DNA from: Corallococcus sp. AS-1-6
GTDB taxonomy: Bacteria; Myxococcota; Myxococcia; Myxococcales; Myxococcaceae
Assembly: GCF_020037015.1 (NCBI RefSeq)
Contig: NZ_JAIQDE010000022.1
Coordinates: 1 to 64,000 of the forward strand
Reading direction: 5' to 3'
DNA: 64,000 nucleotides
Below the pieces are notes generated by a model. The model was not told the origin of the DNA and did no database searches. It saw only the letters and a program-made list of their open reading frames with translations. A program made the position numbers and the translations under genes. Shown one piece after another: positions 59,682-64,000 of the stretch; the stretch's first letter is position 1; each line of letters starts with the position of its first letter.

Positions 59682-60914
59682 ATGCGTGAGCTGGCGGGGG
59701 AGGACGGGCGGACGGAAGGGTTGGTGCCGGAGCACGGCCCGGTGTGGAGCGCCGGGGTGTCACGGCGCCTGCTCGCCCGCTACTACCTGCCGCAGCGCCA
59801 CACCACCCTCCAGGGCAACGCGTGCCGCCTGCTGCGTGACGGCGTGGAGGCCTACCCGGAGATGCTGGAGGCCATCCGCCGCGCCCACCGCTCCATCCGC
59901 CTGGAGACGTACATGTTCGTCACCGACGCGGTGGGCGAGCTGTTCGGCCAGGCGCTGGCGGAGGCCGCCGAGCGCGGCGTGCACGTGAAGGTGCTCTACG
60001 ACGCGGTGGGGTCCTGGACCAGCCGCAGGAGCTTCTTCGAAGGCCTGCGCGCGCGGGGCGTGGACGTGCGGGCCTTCAAGCCCTTCAGCCTCCAGCGCGG
60101 GCTGCGCCACCTGCTGCGCCGGGACCACCGGAAGATCCTCGTGGTGGACGGCACGGTGGCCTTCACGGGCGGGGTGAACATCGCGGCGCACTGGGCCCCG
60201 GAGGGGCAGGGCGTGGCCTGGCGCGACGACGTGCTGCGGATTGAGGGCCCCGCGGTGCACGAGCTGGAGCGGCGCTTCCTCGCCACGTGGCGGATGATGT
60301 TCCGCGACCGCCTGAGCCGGCTGCGCCGGCGCATGCGCGGCGGGGCGCAGACGCTGAAGGCCCTGCCCCGGCGGGGCGACGTGGGGCTGGCGGTGTTGTC
60401 CAGCCGCCGCAGCATCCACCGCGCGTACCTGCACGCCATCCAGCGCGCGCGGCGCAGCGTGCTCATCGCCGCGGGCTACTTCGTGCCGGACCGGCGCATG
60501 GTGGCCGCGCTCAAGGACGCGGCGAAGCGGGGCGTGGAGGTGAGCCTGCTGCTCAACGGGGGCAAGAGCGACCACCCGTTCCTCGAGCACGCGACGCGCG
60601 CCTTCTACGAGCCGCTGATGGACGCCGGCATCCGCATCTTCGAGTGGCGCCGGGGCGTGCTGCACGCGAAGACGGCCGTGGTGGACGGGGTGTGGGGCAC
60701 CATCGGGTCGTTCAACCTGGAGCGGCTGTCCCTGGCCTTCAACCACGAGGTGAACGCCGTCTTCGCGGACCCCCGGCTGGGGCGCGACCTGGAGGACTCG
60801 TTCCGCCTGGATTGCGGCAACTGCCGTGAAGTGGACCTGGCCGCCTTCCGCCGCCGCCCCCTCTGGCAGAAGGCCGTGGAGCGGGTGCTGTACCTCTTCC
60901 GCAAGGTGCTCTGA
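59682..60914 (+). CDS. phospholipase D-family cardiolipin synthase
   Basis: Enzyme of 410 residues. Two HKD motifs are complete: [19 protein letters not shown] (about residues 147-165) and [21 protein letters not shown] (about 327-347). Each supplies the catalytic His-Lys-Asp. The C-terminal half also shows [23 protein letters not shown], typical of bacterial cardiolipin synthases. No N-terminal transmembrane helices are present, so it resembles the soluble ClsB type. It probably condenses phosphatidylglycerol molecules to cardiolipin. ATG 59682 is chosen; GTG 59679 and the longer 59604 are possible. Confidence 0.9.
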   Translation: MRELAGEDGRTEGLVPEHGPVWSAGVSRRLLARYYLPQRHTTLQGNACRLLRDGVEAYPEMLEAIRRAHRSIRLETYMFVTDAVGELFGQALAEAAERGVHVKVLYDAVGSWTSRRSFFEGLRARGVDVRAFKPFSLQRGLRHLLRRDHRKILVVDGTVAFTGGVNIAAHWAPEGQGVAWRDDVLRIEGPAVHELERRFLATWRMMFRDRLSRLRRRMRGGAQTLKALPRRGDVGLAVLSSRRSIHRAYLHAIQRARRSVLIAAGYFVPDRRMVAALKDAAKRGVEVSLLLNGGKSDHPFLEHATRAFYEPLMDAGIRIFEWRRGVLHAKTAVVDGVWGTIGSFNLERLSLAFNHEVNAVFADPRLGRDLEDSFRLDCGNCREVDLAAFRRRPLWQKAVERVLYLFRKVL

Positions 60915-60978
60915 GCGGGCCCGTAAGCCCGGGGGCCAAGACAACCGTCCACCGCCTTCAACGCGGTGCAGGAACCCT

Positions 60979-61007
60979 TTGCATGCCGGGGGGGACACGC
61001 CTAGAAG
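60979..61007 (+). promoter_or_regulatory. candidate sigma-70 promoter of acnA
   Basis: TTGCAT (60979-60984), 17 bases, then TAGAAG (61002-61007), which matches four of six bases of TATAAT. This predicts a leader of about 29 bases before ATG 61043 and argues against the longer in-frame start at 60983. Confidence 0.45.
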
Positions 61008-61042
61008 TTGCGTCATTCCGGCACGGAAGGACGGCAACGCAC

Positions 61043-63778
<2,736 letters not shown>

Positions 63779-63801
63779 GCGGCGCGTCACGCTGGTTTCG
63801 C

Positions 63802-63845
63802 GGCCCGGCCGCCCTCGCTGAGGGGCTGCCGGGCCGTCGTCTTTT
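63802..63845 (+). terminator. rho-independent terminator of acnA
   Basis: GGCCCGGC (from 63802) pairs with GCCGGGCC (to 63835), with inner pairing of GCCCTC and GAGGGGC around the loop GCT. CTTTT at 63841-63845 is reached shortly after the stem, giving a plus-strand terminator 24 bases beyond the acnA stop. Confidence 0.75.
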
Positions 63846-63853
63846 CCGGGGGG

Positions 63854-64000
63854 CTACTCCGCGCGCAGGCGCGTCCAGGCGGCCACGTAGCGCGACAGGC
63901 GCTCGGCGTCCCTGGGCGTGACGGCCTTCAGCCGGCGCACGTCCATGTTGTCCTCCAGGTCCGCCAGCTTCACGCGGCGGGCCAGGGGGTGGGGGCGCAG
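63854..64000 (-). CDS. C-terminal fragment of a probable HD-domain phosphohydrolase (partial)
   Basis: The last 48 codons of a minus-strand gene whose start lies beyond the window; stop TAG at 63856-63854. The visible peptide contains HPLARRVKLADLEDNMDVRRL and ends ERLSRYVAAWTRLRAE. The segment RxVKLADLxDNMD is typical of HD-domain hydrolases related to SpoT/MESH1-type (p)ppGpp hydrolases. The metal-binding HD motifs lie outside the window, so the family call is tentative. Confidence 0.6.
   Translation of the reverse strand: MRPHPLARRVKLADLEDNMDVRRLKAVTPRDAERLSRYVAAWTRLRAE

Overview
The window looks like chromosomal DNA of a myxobacterium in the Myxococcaceae (Myxococcus, Corallococcus or a relative). 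The base composition is very GC-rich (about 70% by eye), with G or C at most third codon positions. There are many predicted lipoproteins with Asp-Ala-Gly-rich linkers. Family-specific signatures are also present: an AgmX/PglI-type C-terminal domain, a MYXO-CTERM sorting tail, FHA domains fused to other modules, and an FHA-containing sigma-54 activator. No phage, transposase, CRISPR, rRNA or tRNA was seen.

Layout. 197-3455: a metalloprotease-like lipoprotein, a small secreted unknown and a LamG-like secreted protein. 3544-15237 (minus strand): an eight-gene, tightly coupled operon. It encodes an FHA / Ala-Gln repeat / transmembrane / TonB-like-tail protein, an outer-membrane beta-barrel, three TPR or helical-repeat exported proteins, two lipoproteins and a small basic exported protein. 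This is the parts list of the Myxococcus Glt (gliding) and Nfs (spore coat) trans-envelope machines, so it is probably a paralogous machine. 15504-20854: a secreted beta-propeller/cytochrome c protein, a Cys-rich protein with a metzincin zinc motif, a lipoprotein, an HTTM membrane protein with its partner, and a Gly-Asn-Thr repeat exported protein. 21102-31381: a surface-protein cluster. It holds three von Willebrand A / thrombospondin-type-3 lipoproteins, a MYXO-CTERM thrombospondin-3 protein, a PPC-like lipoprotein and two small lipoproteins. It probably functions in cell-cell or cell-surface adhesion.

31392-33694: a GMC oxidoreductase with a Tat-exported gluconate-dehydrogenase-subunit-3-like partner. 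33769-39710: lipoproteins, a DUF3332 protein, a sigma-54 activator with FHA domain, and a repeat-linker propeller lipoprotein. 39928-45171: a methyltransferase, a two-component pair, and a second propeller/cytochrome c lipoprotein. 45241-48717: a segment with clearly lower GC, holding a large secreted protein with duplicated terminal modules and a PIG-V-like membrane glycosyltransferase; it may be acquired. 48732-64000: mostly core genes. These are gpsA, hflX, proB, a pair of WYL regulators followed by an FHA/TM protein, a phospholipase-D-type cardiolipin synthase, an aconitase (acnA), and the C-terminal end of what is probably an HD-domain phosphohydrolase running off the window.

Working hypothesis: the envelope machine at 3.5-15.2 kb and the vWA/thrombospondin-3 adhesins at 21.1-30.4 kb belong to one functional neighbourhood. 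In Myxococcus the Glt machine acts with the vWA lipoprotein adhesin CglB, and here a Glt/Nfs-like paralogue lies within 6 kb of three CglB-like proteins. A distant lipoprotein family shared between positions 6080 and 35085 adds weak support. No AglRQS/TolQR-type motor gene is present in the window.
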